From: Vibrio sp. SCSIO 43137
Lineage (GTDB): Bacteria; Pseudomonadota; Gammaproteobacteria; Enterobacterales; Vibrionaceae
DNA length: 64,000 nt
Direction: 5' to 3'
NCBI RefSeq assembly: GCF_028201475.1
Contig: NZ_CP116383.1
Location: 1,178,001-1,242,000 of the forward strand
Every line of letters starts with the position of its first letter. Within the stretch, counting starts at the first letter, position 1. Below the pieces are notes generated by a model. That model searched no databases. It was not told the DNA's origin and saw only the letters and a program-made list of their open reading frames with translations. The position numbers and the translations under genes are program-made. This document shows positions 43,257 through 51,429 of the stretch, in pieces.

Positions 43257-44195
43257 ATGAAAAAAATCTGTCTGGCGGCGGCAAGCCTTTTAGTCACTCA
43301 ATCTGCATTCGCTGAGCTGGGAGAAGAGGGCTTTGGCGGTAATGTTGGCATTTTTGCCGGTTACGAAAGCTCAACCTCAAACTTCAACACTGATAACGCA
43401 ACCATTAAGGGCAACCTGAACAAGAAGGGCAAGTCTGAATCTGACGCTGTTTTTCTGCCTTTCGGTAACCTGACATATACCTTTGGTGACGATAATAACC
43501 ATCAGGTGATGTTGGGAACTGACGGCCTTGGTTACCTGTTTGAAGTTGAAGAAGATTCGGTTGTTTCGCTAATGCTGATGCCGGGTCTGGTTAAAGATGA
43601 AACCTGGCAGGATCCTTATGTAACGGGCTCAGCCAGAAAGAAAACCGACGTGAAGATGACGGGTTTTGAGCTAGGTTACGAGAACTTTAACCAGATGGGT
43701 ACCTCGGTTACTGCCGGCTACTTTACCGTAGATGTAGATAAAGAGAAGTCAGGCAGCAACTTTGCCGGTGCGGCTTCTAAGCTGAAGCGTGACGGTAAAG
43801 GCTACAATCTTGGTATTTCTCAGATGATTCCGGTTAGTGATGTGTCCATGGCGGGTGCAGGCCTGAGCTATGAGAAGTTCTCTGCCGACGGTAAGGCAAT
43901 GAGCTACAACAAGTATGGTCTGGACTTTACTTATATGCTGGAGCTTGATGCCCATATGATCATGATGGAAGCGGGCTACTTTAACCAAACCTTTAGTGCG
44001 ACTAACCCTGTGTTTAATAAGAAGCAGAAGAACAACGGCTACTTTGTCGGTGTCAGCCACGGTTATGAGCAGCCATTTGACTGGGAAAACTGGTATATCG
44101 AGACCAGCCTGAACTACTCGGCTACACAGTCCAACATCAATTTCTACGACACTAAAGAGCTTGGTTTAGGCGTTGCCCTTAGCTACGAGTTTTAA
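43257..44195 (+). CDS. DUF2860-type outer-membrane protein
   Basis: A 312-residue beta-barrel protein with a signal peptide ending SAFAELGEEG (cleavage near 19). It has alternating strands such as LPFGNLTYTFGDDNNHQVML and FELGYENFNQMGTSVTAGYF and ends with GLGVALSYEF, a terminal Phe for barrel assembly. The pattern matches the DUF2860 family found in Vibrio and relatives, of unknown function and perhaps a diffusion channel. It is followed 30 bases later by a lipoprotein gene and is probably co-transcribed with it. Confidence 0.82.
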   Translation: MKKICLAAASLLVTQSAFAELGEEGFGGNVGIFAGYESSTSNFNTDNATIKGNLNKKGKSESDAVFLPFGNLTYTFGDDNNHQVMLGTDGLGYLFEVEEDSVVSLMLMPGLVKDETWQDPYVTGSARKKTDVKMTGFELGYENFNQMGTSVTAGYFTVDVDKEKSGSNFAGAASKLKRDGKGYNLGISQMIPVSDVSMAGAGLSYEKFSADGKAMSYNKYGLDFTYMLELDAHMIMMEAGYFNQTFSATNPVFNKKQKNNGYFVGVSHGYEQPFDWENWYIETSLNYSATQSNINFYDTKELGLGVALSYEF

Positions 44196-44225
44196 TAGCG
44201 AACGATAACTAAGCAGGAGTACTTT

Positions 44226-45479
44226 ATGACCCCTTTTAAAGCGGCAATACTGCCCGTTGCGATAGCTTCTCTGATTGGCTGTGGATCATTGTTTTCCGGT
44301 TCTGCATCTGCTCTGCCGCCTGTTAATTTTTCGATTTCGCAGGCTCAGCACAATTTGGGTATTTCTGAAGTGCCGGTTGCTCTGGCGGATCAGTTTACCG
44401 GTGAGCTGCGTTTTAACCGTTATACCTCTGTAGTGGCTCCGAACGGTAAAGCGATACATATTGTGTCGCAGGATCAACTGACCGATAACCAGATTATTCG
44501 CGCCCGCTCTGTGTTGGAGCATTATCTGACGGATTTTAAGGGGTCGAAATTTGGCAGCAACAAGAGTGCGGTGGCCAATAAAATGGCCGATAACGGTGCT
44601 GTGTTGATGTTGCTGAACGGTAGTGACGACGGCACTAACGACGCAGCAGAGCTCGAAGCTCAGCCTCTGTTTCATGATGAGATTCAGGTAGAAGGCGGCC
44701 CATGGTATATGGCTCAGAATTATGAGCACAGGGACGCCACCTTTGAAGAGATCCTGCATCTGGTGCACGACTACGGTATCGGCGTAGACGGTTACGACCA
44801 GTTTATCGGTGCGCTTCCGGCTTATCAGGCGGAGATCCGCCGTGCTCAGGTGGCCGCCCTTGACGGTAAAATCTGGGCAATGAGCTCAGAGGTGCAAGAT
44901 TGGCTGGAGGAGTTAAGGCAAGAGAACAGTTTGTCGCAAGAGTATCTAGCCTCGGTGGCGGACTCTTACTACGGGCTGTGGGGCGCGTATAAACATCAGC
45001 CTCTGCGCATGTTAGATGAGTATACCGGCGGCTGGGGCATGTGGGGTTTTTACATCGCTTCAACCCGTGAAGAGGTAGAACAGCGTGACCCGAGAGGTTA
45101 CAGGGTAATGACGGACTTTTTCCAGCCTTACCTTACTTACAATGCCCGCATTGATGAGAGTTTCAACGGCACCTTCAGCCTTAAGTTCGACAGTGAACTG
45201 TTATACACCAATCAGTCGCGTTATCTGAAGGACATTACCCTGACAGGTAATAATCCGGTAAATGTAGTGGTGAATGAGTTAGACAACAATATCAGCGGTA
45301 ATCAGGGTGAAAATACTGTGGTCTTCTCCGGTTTACGATACGAGTACGATATCCGCCGTGAGGGCGCAACGCTTGTCGTGGACGATCACCGCGCTAACCG
45401 CGATGGCGTTAACCGCTTAACCAGTATTGAGGCTCTGAGTTTTACCGATGGGGTATTGCCGATATCGGTGATTAAATAG
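44226..45479 (+). CDS. Predicted lipoprotein of unknown function
   Basis: A 417-residue exported protein. The N-terminus has a hydrophobic stretch and a lipobox LIGC with Cys19. The middle contains FEEILHLVHDYGIGVDGYDQ (near 178), a metal-site-like run of Glu and His that is not a canonical HEXXH, and many acidic residues. The C-terminal 70 residues (about 345-417) carry the NTVVFSGLRYEYDIRREG, NRLTSIEALSFTDGVLP pattern often found at the end of secreted calcium-binding and serralysin-like proteins. It follows the DUF2860 gene by 30 bases. I do not recognise the family. Confidence 0.7.
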   Translation: MTPFKAAILPVAIASLIGCGSLFSGSASALPPVNFSISQAQHNLGISEVPVALADQFTGELRFNRYTSVVAPNGKAIHIVSQDQLTDNQIIRARSVLEHYLTDFKGSKFGSNKSAVANKMADNGAVLMLLNGSDDGTNDAAELEAQPLFHDEIQVEGGPWYMAQNYEHRDATFEEILHLVHDYGIGVDGYDQFIGALPAYQAEIRRAQVAALDGKIWAMSSEVQDWLEELRQENSLSQEYLASVADSYYGLWGAYKHQPLRMLDEYTGGWGMWGFYIASTREEVEQRDPRGYRVMTDFFQPYLTYNARIDESFNGTFSLKFDSELLYTNQSRYLKDITLTGNNPVNVVVNELDNNISGNQGENTVVFSGLRYEYDIRREGATLVVDDHRANRDGVNRLTSIEALSFTDGVLPISVIK

Positions 45480-45802
45480 CTGATATTTATGACTTAACCT
45501 CAGTCATTGAGTTCTCTTATAAGGGACTGTCCTTTTAACGCTGGTCCTTTTAACGCTGTTTTAACGGGATCTTTTTTCTTAATCGGGCTGCCGGATGTGT
45601 TATCGCGGCAGCTTTTTCGTTTGTCCTAAGTCATCACCAGTAAGGATGAAAGCGTTTGAATATTCCGCCCGCTTAATTGCCCCTCAGTATCAGCATTGGG
45701 ACGCGCTTTGCTTGATCTTGACCGCCAACAGCGGCCATAGTTAAACAGGAAGAGTGCAAATGAGAGTTGTTTGCCTTTAATGTTTGTCCGGAATTTCATG
45801 TT
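45480..45802. other. Intergenic region before the sigma-54 activator gene
   Basis: No intact gene. It holds a 15-base tandem direct repeat (TCCTTTTAACGCTGG at 45530, again at 45545) and a terminator at 45587-45617. A well-placed AGGAAGAG precedes an ATG at 45760 that encodes only MRVVCL before a stop. This mini-ORF lies just before the activator start and could affect its translation. Confidence 0.5.
45587..45617 (+). terminator. Intrinsic terminator
   Basis: GCTGCCG at 45587-45593 pairs with CGGCAGC at 45606-45612 around a 12-base loop, followed by TTTTTCG. It ends the DUF2860/lipoprotein transcript. Confidence 0.75.
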
Positions 45803-47170
45803 ATGGCTGGGTCATCAATCGATAATCAGTGTGGTCGAATCAGGAAGGTATTGTGCCTTAACCTGAGCGTGCATCCGGATTTCGATTGTGAAGACGAACT
45901 GGCAAAAATCGGCTGGCAGAGTGTCTATGTCAGTTCACTGGAACAAGCCAGAGAGGCTATTGCATCCCACAAAATCTCTGTTGCTATTGTGGCCATCTGT
46001 TCTGATTCTCAACAGCGGGTTTTTAACGGTTTGACTGCTCTTATCCGCCAGCATAAAAACCTCATCTGGATTGCATTGTCTTGTGATAACAGCTTTTCTG
46101 AATACGGTCAGGTAAAGCGCAACCCCATGCTGTTTTTCGATTATCATCACTATCCTGTCGACTGGGATAAGCTGGCGCATACCCTTGGTCATGCCTACGG
46201 TATGGCAAGGTTACGGAACAAAGCCTATGCAAGGACAGAAAAACAGAGCAGCCCCAAAGCGGTGATGTCAGGCCGCTCTGCTGCGATGCAGAAACTGAAA
46301 AAGCTGCTGGAGAAGGTGGCGTCTGTGGATGCTACGGTATTGATCAACGGCGAAACTGGCTGCGGTAAAGGCTTATGCGCCCAGTGGATTCATGAAAACT
46401 CGGCTCGTGCAGATGGGCCTTTTGTTATTGTGAACAGTGCTGCTTTACCTTCTAACCTGATCCATTCAGAGCTGTTCGGATTTGAGAAGGGCGCGTTTAC
46501 CGGCGCAGCGAAACGGCATATCGGCTATCTGGAGCGGGCTGATAAGGGAACCCTGTTTTTGGATGAAATCGGCGATCTCAGCCTTGAGTCTCAGGTGAAT
46601 CTGTTGCGTTTTCTGGAAGATAACACCATAGAGAGGCTAGGCAGCGGTAGCAGAATAACAGTCGACTGCCGTATTGTATTTGCCACTCACGTAGACATTG
46701 AGCAGGCAGTAGACAGAGGCCAGTTTCGTGAAGATCTTTATCACAGGATTAATATCCTTCCCGTTCAGGTGCCGGCGTTAAGAGAACGAAGGCAGGATAT
46801 TGAACTGCTGGCCAATGATTTTCTATCCCTGTATCAGAAACAGGGGCCGGATATAACATTTTCTGATCAGGCTATTGAGGCCATGTTGAGTTACTCCTGG
46901 CCCGGTAATGTCCGCGAGCTGAAAAACCGTATCCAGAGGGCTGTGGTGCTGTGCGAGAACAGCATGATTTCTGCGGCAGATCTGGGTATCCGCTATTCGC
47001 AAAACCGAAATCCGGAAAAAAGAAGCAGCAATAAAGTTCATCTGGAAACAGAAGCCCTGCTGGCGGCCATTCAGCGCAATAACAACAATATTTCCGCCGC
47101 CGCCAGAGAGCTGCAAATCTCCCGTACCACTCTCTATAAACTGGTCAGAAAGTGCAATATTAAGATCTGA
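45803..47170 (+). CDS. Sigma-54-dependent transcriptional activator with degenerate receiver
   Basis: A bacterial enhancer-binding protein, about 455 residues from the ATG at 45803 (the frame is open from a TTG at 45767). Residues about 15-130 resemble a response-regulator receiver but lack a clear phosphoacceptor pocket. The AAA+ domain follows: Walker A GETGCGKG near 200, the sigma-54 contact loop [10 protein letters not shown] near 235, Walker [11 protein letters not shown] near 258, an arginine-finger region and [16 protein letters not shown] Fis-type helix-turn-helix closes it ([20 protein letters not shown]). The intact GAFTGA means it can activate sigma-54 polymerase. Its likely target is the next gene, which has a -24/-12 promoter and three repeated boxes. 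The layout recalls VpsR, but I cannot claim orthology. Confidence 0.92.
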   Translation: MAGSSIDNQCGRIRKVLCLNLSVHPDFDCEDELAKIGWQSVYVSSLEQAREAIASHKISVAIVAICSDSQQRVFNGLTALIRQHKNLIWIALSCDNSFSEYGQVKRNPMLFFDYHHYPVDWDKLAHTLGHAYGMARLRNKAYARTEKQSSPKAVMSGRSAAMQKLKKLLEKVASVDATVLINGETGCGKGLCAQWIHENSARADGPFVIVNSAALPSNLIHSELFGFEKGAFTGAAKRHIGYLERADKGTLFLDEIGDLSLESQVNLLRFLEDNTIERLGSGSRITVDCRIVFATHVDIEQAVDRGQFREDLYHRINILPVQVPALRERRQDIELLANDFLSLYQKQGPDITFSDQAIEAMLSYSWPGNVRELKNRIQRAVVLCENSMISAADLGIRYSQNRNPEKRSSNKVHLETEALLAAIQRNNNNISAAARELQISRTTLYKLVRKCNIKI

Positions 47171-47268
47171 CTGTTCACGCTTAACAGATCCCTTGTTCAA
47201 CTGTTCACTCTTGTTACTCTTTGATTGTTATGAGCTTTTTCTGTGTTTGCACGATAAAAACTGTTCAC
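47170..47268 (+). promoter_or_regulatory. Three ACTGTTCAC boxes, candidate enhancer
   Basis: ACTGTTCAC occurs at 47170-47178, 47200-47208 and 47260-47268, spaced exactly 30 and 60 bases, close to whole helical turns, so all face the same side. The first overlaps the activator stop codon. The last ends 58 bases before the -24 element. This is the usual position for enhancer-binding protein sites. Confidence 0.75.
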
Positions 47269-47326
47269 CTTATCTTCTTTAGCAAATCAATTTCTTTAAC
47301 GTATTGTTTATAAAGAGAAAAATATC

Positions 47327-47342
47327 TGGCCTGTCTTTTGCT
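47327..47342 (+). promoter_or_regulatory. Sigma-54 (-24/-12) promoter
   Basis: TGGCCTGTCTTTTGCT matches the consensus TGGCAC-N5-TTGCW at the essential GG and GC with the correct spacing (TGGC at 47327-47330, TTGC at 47338-47341). Transcription should begin near 47353, about 105 bases before the start codon of the secreted protein. Confidence 0.8.
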
Positions 47343-47457
47343 CTATTCCTGCATTGTTGCGGTGGCTACTGCTCAGCAGCAAAGAATAAACGGAATAATG
47401 ATTACCGGTTTGCTGGCTTCAGTGATGTTGTCTGGTGAAAGGATGAGGAGATTTATT

Positions 47458-49095
47458 ATGCAAATTTGCAGTATTGAACAGGCTTTGAAAGTCTTCTTTC
47501 TTAGCTTGCTACTGGCACTGTTCAGCCCGCTGGCGTCAGCGGTGCACGATGACGGCGCGTTTGAACTGGATGGCAATCCGGCAGCCGAAGAAGAGGTGGA
47601 AGGTGATGACTGGGATCAGCTTAGTAATGCCGTTGAATTTACCGGGATTATTGCTGACCCGTCACCTGTCTCTATTTTTACCGGCGGACGCAAGGATATT
47701 CAGGACATTCCGCAATGGTCTCATAAGCATGGTTCGGTGCCGGATAAGGATGATCTGACGAATGCTTACGCGGCAGCTTATGCGGTGCCAAGTGATGCTG
47801 ACCCTGAAGTGAATGATTTAGTGATTTACTTTGGTGCAGACCGCTTCGCAAATACCGGTGATGCCTTTATGGGCTTCTGGTTCTTCCAGTCTCAGGTTGT
47901 GGCAATGGAAGATGGCTCGTTCTCCGGTCAGCATGTAAAAGACGACACCCTTGTGTTGGTGGATTACCCGCAGGGCGCCAACGAGGATCCTTATATCGCA
48001 GTGATTGTCTGGGACACTACCTGCAGCAAGGCGGCCAGTAATGATCCTTCCCCCGGTGATTGCGCCGCTAAAAACTTAAGGATGAAAGCTGAATCAGACG
48101 ATGGTAGTGACGCCGCTAACTGTGCCTTTGCCGCAGATGACGACCATGTATGCGCTATTACTAATGCCGATGAAGAGCCTGCCCCTTGGATTTATACGCC
48201 TAAAGCAGGCGTTTCTGGTACCTTCCCTATTGAGAGCTTCTATGAAGGTGGTATTAACTTAACTCAGTTGGTAGGTAATGCCTGTTTCAGCAGCTTTATG
48301 GCTGAAACCCGCTCTTCAAGCTCTTTTACCGCTTCGCTGAAAGACTTTGTATTGAAGGATTTTGAGTTGTGCGATCTTGAGATAGTGAAAACCTGTCCGA
48401 CCGGTACTCTGACGCCAGACGGGGATATGATCATTTATGACTACTCAATTACCGTAACCAATACTGGATTTGGTGCCCTGCATGATATCGAAGTTATAGA
48501 TGTCACTGCCGGTGAGCAAACTCCGGTTGGTAACTATATATTTGATGTCGGAACCTTAAATGCTGGTGAGTCGGAAGTCGTTTCTGGTTCATTTAAAACC
48601 CTGACTAGTTCTATTCTGAACAAAGCGACGGTAACGGCTGCACTTGTGCCGGGTGGTGAGACTAAAGTGAGTAAAGAGAGTACAGCAACTTGTCCCGGCT
48701 TCTCTGTTCCCGGCAAACTGAATGTCACTAAAGAGTGTGATGTTGTCGTTGCTGATGTGGGCGGGGCCTATGGGTTGAAAGTAAACTATAACGGTATGGT
48801 TTGTAATGACTCTGCCGTTAAGATCCTTGATGTGACTCTCTTTGAAGAGCATGACGGTATTGTTGTTCCACTTGGTAATATTGGTGACTTAGCGCCGGGA
48901 AGCTGTAAAAACTATGCTGATAGCTATGTACCTGCACCTATGGGGGCAGAGGTCGATGGTGAGGTTTCTTCTGCTAACCTGAGAACCTTCTCTGACACCA
49001 TTCAGGCCTTTGGTACAACGGCGATATTTAATGATGATGTAGAATCAATGGTGGTTGAGGCAAGTTGCGACTTATGTCCTGCACCTGAACTCTGA
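47458..49095 (+). CDS. Secreted protein of unknown function with DUF11-like repeats
   Basis: A 545-residue exported protein. The ATG at 47458 follows GAGGAGA; the upstream in-frame codons lack a ribosome site. The signal peptide (about 1-30) ends PLASAVHDDG. The first half has the FELDGNPAAEEEVEGDDWDQ, KDIQDIPQWSHKHGSVPDKD and LVIYFGADRFANTGDAFMGF blocks seen in a widespread group of uncharacterised surface proteins. The second half has Cys-bearing immunoglobulin-like repeats (LEIVKTCPTGTLTPDGDMI, NVTKECDVVVADVGGAYGLK) of DUF11 type. A sigma-54 promoter and the neighbouring activator should control it. It may be a surface or matrix protein. Confidence 0.82.
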   Translation: MQICSIEQALKVFFLSLLLALFSPLASAVHDDGAFELDGNPAAEEEVEGDDWDQLSNAVEFTGIIADPSPVSIFTGGRKDIQDIPQWSHKHGSVPDKDDLTNAYAAAYAVPSDADPEVNDLVIYFGADRFANTGDAFMGFWFFQSQVVAMEDGSFSGQHVKDDTLVLVDYPQGANEDPYIAVIVWDTTCSKAASNDPSPGDCAAKNLRMKAESDDGSDAANCAFAADDDHVCAITNADEEPAPWIYTPKAGVSGTFPIESFYEGGINLTQLVGNACFSSFMAETRSSSSFTASLKDFVLKDFELCDLEIVKTCPTGTLTPDGDMIIYDYSITVTNTGFGALHDIEVIDVTAGEQTPVGNYIFDVGTLNAGESEVVSGSFKTLTSSILNKATVTAALVPGGETKVSKESTATCPGFSVPGKLNVTKECDVVVADVGGAYGLKVNYNGMVCNDSAVKILDVTLFEEHDGIVVPLGNIGDLAPGSCKNYADSYVPAPMGAEVDGEVSSANLRTFSDTIQAFGTTAIFNDDVESMVVEASCDLCPAPEL

Positions 49096-49117
49096 TTAAT
49101 AATTATCGGCTCATAAT

Positions 49118-49153
49118 AAAAATGCCTGATACGACATGTATCAGGCATTTTTT
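49118..49153. terminator. Strong bidirectional terminator
   Basis: A near-perfect 15-bp stem (AAAAATGCCTGATAC with GTATCAGGCATTTTT) around a 5-base loop ends in T6. It lies between convergent genes and can serve both. Confidence 0.95.
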
Positions 49154-49185
49154 CTTGGGCTTTTTATTCTTTGCTTGTTTAAAAA

Positions 49186-51006
49186 TTAGCGTTTCTTACC
49201 TTTACCGCCTTTGGTGCTGTCACTGTCGCTTCCGTCATCGCTGCCACTATCTGAGCCGCCATCTGAACCTGAGCTCTCTTGTAATGTGATGGTAACCGTT
49301 GCGCTGGATGTCGATGTGCCGTCGCTGATGGTATAGCTGAAACTATCAGTTGTTTTAAATCGTTTGCCCGGTGTATAGCGGAAAGTTCCGTCACTCAGCA
49401 GGGTGACGCTGCCTTTGTTACCCTGAGTAAAGCCAGTAACTGATACCAGTTCAGGCTGTGGCATTATGTCGTTTACCAGTACGTCGAACTCAACAGCGGT
49501 TTTAGAGCTGATAATAATGCTGTCATTTTGTGCCACCGGTGGTGCTGCCTGTACTTCAGTAACCGTATAGCTGTTGCTGGTTTGTGTGGTGGACGACTGT
49601 TCAACATGATAAACCGTGAAGTCCAGGTTGTACTCTCCGGCAGTCGCACTGTCTGTTGAGGTGACATCAATAGTCACTTGTGCCGTTGCACCTGACGCCA
49701 GCGATACTGAGTCACTGGTAGATACCCAACCAGACGGAGTGTTGGCCTGAAGGTCAAAGGTGGCTGCGGAGCAGTTTGCACTGTTGTTATTGGTGATGTT
49801 TACGTTGTAACTCAGGGTTTGTCCTGCTGCTGCTTCCGTTCCGTTTACTGCAGATGAAGAAAGCGTCGGTGCGTGATAGGTACAAGTGTTATTGCTGCCA
49901 AAGTTAACCTCAACTTCCGCAACGCCGTTAGCGGCGCTGACAAGGCTGAAGGTTACGCCGGAAAGAGGGTCGGTGTAGCTGCTGCCTACCTTCATCGCCG
50001 GGTCTTTCCAGTCATTACGGCCATAAATCTCTTTATACTGTGAGTTAGTGTTCATATGTAGCAGATAGCTGCTGTCTGCATCGCCTTCATTTGCCATACG
50101 TACCACGATACCGTCGGTAACGTCTTCGCGGAAAGAGGTGTAAGAACGCTCTGCAAGAAAATCATCGAAGCCGACAGCTTGTCTGTACTCGATATAGAAG
50201 AAGCTTGGCAGGCCTGATTCAGGGTCTGTTCCTCTCGGGATTTTAATCGCAACAGGCTGCTGGCTGTCTGTAGATTCGTACTGAACGATAGGGTAGATAC
50301 CGCTGTTGCTTACCTGATTAACGGCAGTGGCGTGTTCGCCGTTCAGCCAGCCCATCTGCTCTTTCTGAAAGGTGTTGAAATAGCCGATATCATCTTTACC
50401 CATTACATCATAGGTGTCGCCATACTCTTTATGAGTGCAGTTACTCGCCAGTGTAACGTCTCCGCAGTCCAGAGCGTGTGAGTGGAAAAGACCAAAGTTG
50501 TGGCCAAGCTCGTGGGCAATCAGGCGTGAAGTAAATACGCCGTTGATATAGGAGCGGGAAGGAGTTCCGTCCATTGTCGCCATGCCTTCTTCCAGACAAG
50601 CAGTTTGAGTCATCAGATAGACGATGCGCTGGTAGTTTTCCAGAACCACGCCGTCAGCAATGGCGGCGTTATCGGCGGCAACCTGTACGGCACCATAATT
50701 GCACTCCTGATTTGACAGCGGCAATGTGTACCAGCCGGCAGTCTGCCCAGCCAGCCATGTCTGGCCGTAGGAACCCTGCTGATAAAACTGGTTTACTTCG
50801 CCAAACACAAGGTCATTTGCCTGAGTCGCTGAAATAGGGTTTTCGTTCGGGTTTTCCTGAAAGTTAACCAGAATAACCAGCGTAGATTGCTCTCCTGTGG
50901 TTGACGGAGTTGCCAGAACAGCAGCAGAAAGAGCGATAGAGCCGATTAAAAAACAGTTAGCTATCTTAGAAAGGGTAGAAAGGAGCCGGGTGCGGATAGT
51001 TGCCAT
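49186..51006 (-). CDS. Secreted zinc metalloprotease, M11/gametolysin-like
   Basis: A 606-residue exported protease. After a signal peptide (about 1-33, ending AVLATPSTTG) comes a catalytic domain with the metzincin site AHELGHNFGLFHSH (near 166-179: HExxHxxGxxH) and a Met-turn in DTYDVMGKDD (near 205), as in peptidase family M11. Downstream are a NEW3-like beta domain (about 365-480), a cadherin-like tandem domain with VAQNDSIIISSKTAVEFDVL and FSYTISDGTSTSSATVTITL, and a Ser/Gly/Asp-rich tail ending KGGKGKKR. The basic end is unusual for a secreted Vibrio protease. It is a monocistronic minus-strand gene. Confidence 0.9.
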   Translation of the reverse strand: MATIRTRLLSTLSKIANCFLIGSIALSAAVLATPSTTGEQSTLVILVNFQENPNENPISATQANDLVFGEVNQFYQQGSYGQTWLAGQTAGWYTLPLSNQECNYGAVQVAADNAAIADGVVLENYQRIVYLMTQTACLEEGMATMDGTPSRSYINGVFTSRLIAHELGHNFGLFHSHALDCGDVTLASNCTHKEYGDTYDVMGKDDIGYFNTFQKEQMGWLNGEHATAVNQVSNSGIYPIVQYESTDSQQPVAIKIPRGTDPESGLPSFFYIEYRQAVGFDDFLAERSYTSFREDVTDGIVVRMANEGDADSSYLLHMNTNSQYKEIYGRNDWKDPAMKVGSSYTDPLSGVTFSLVSAANGVAEVEVNFGSNNTCTYHAPTLSSSAVNGTEAAAGQTLSYNVNITNNNSANCSAATFDLQANTPSGWVSTSDSVSLASGATAQVTIDVTSTDSATAGEYNLDFTVYHVEQSSTTQTSNSYTVTEVQAAPPVAQNDSIIISSKTAVEFDVLVNDIMPQPELVSVTGFTQGNKGSVTLLSDGTFRYTPGKRFKTTDSFSYTISDGTSTSSATVTITLQESSGSDGGSDSGSDDGSDSDSTKGGKGKKR

Positions 51007-51429
51007 AACAGTTGTCTTACCAATAAAAAAGCGTCCTTGTGAAATATAAATAAACCAAATCCGTTGTGATTTCTAAATGGGTTACATGAATGTTAACAAA
51101 TGATGCGATTAAATATTAAGCAATAAATGGTCGGTATTTGACCTTTGTTCCAAATTTAATTGATAATTGTCTCAGTAAGAAGAATAAGGCTGTGAAGCTG
51201 AAATCGGACTTGAAAAATAGCAAAAACTGAACGCCAAAAATGTCGCTTTGTTACATGGAGCTAAAAGGGGTGTAGGGGAAGAGAAACCGGTAATGTTAGC
51301 AGGGAGTTAACGGCTATCGGTTCAGTTAGCCGCTGGGGAAACTCAATTAAATGAGCGATTGAGTAAATTATGAGCTTTTAGTAAAAAAGCCTCCGGATCA
51401 CTCCGAAGGCTTTACTTGGATTTTGTTCT
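51007..51429. other. Intergenic region between protease and chemoreceptor genes
   Basis: About 420 bases. The left part must hold the protease promoter (leftwards) and is AT-rich. The right end holds the chemoreceptor terminator at 51388-51411. I see no gene, repeat or clear operator in between. Confidence 0.4.
51381..51411 (-). terminator. Terminator of the minus-strand chemoreceptor gene
   Basis: Read leftwards, AGCCTTCGGA (51411-51402) pairs with TCCGGAGGCT (51397-51388) with one mismatch, followed by TTTTTTAC. Confidence 0.85.

Noticed and set aside
45760..45780. Reading the MRVVCL mini-ORF as the activator N-terminus joined by a frameshift
   Set aside because: The receiver-like fold begins at [11 protein letters not shown], well after the in-frame ATG at 45803, so no extra N-terminus is needed.
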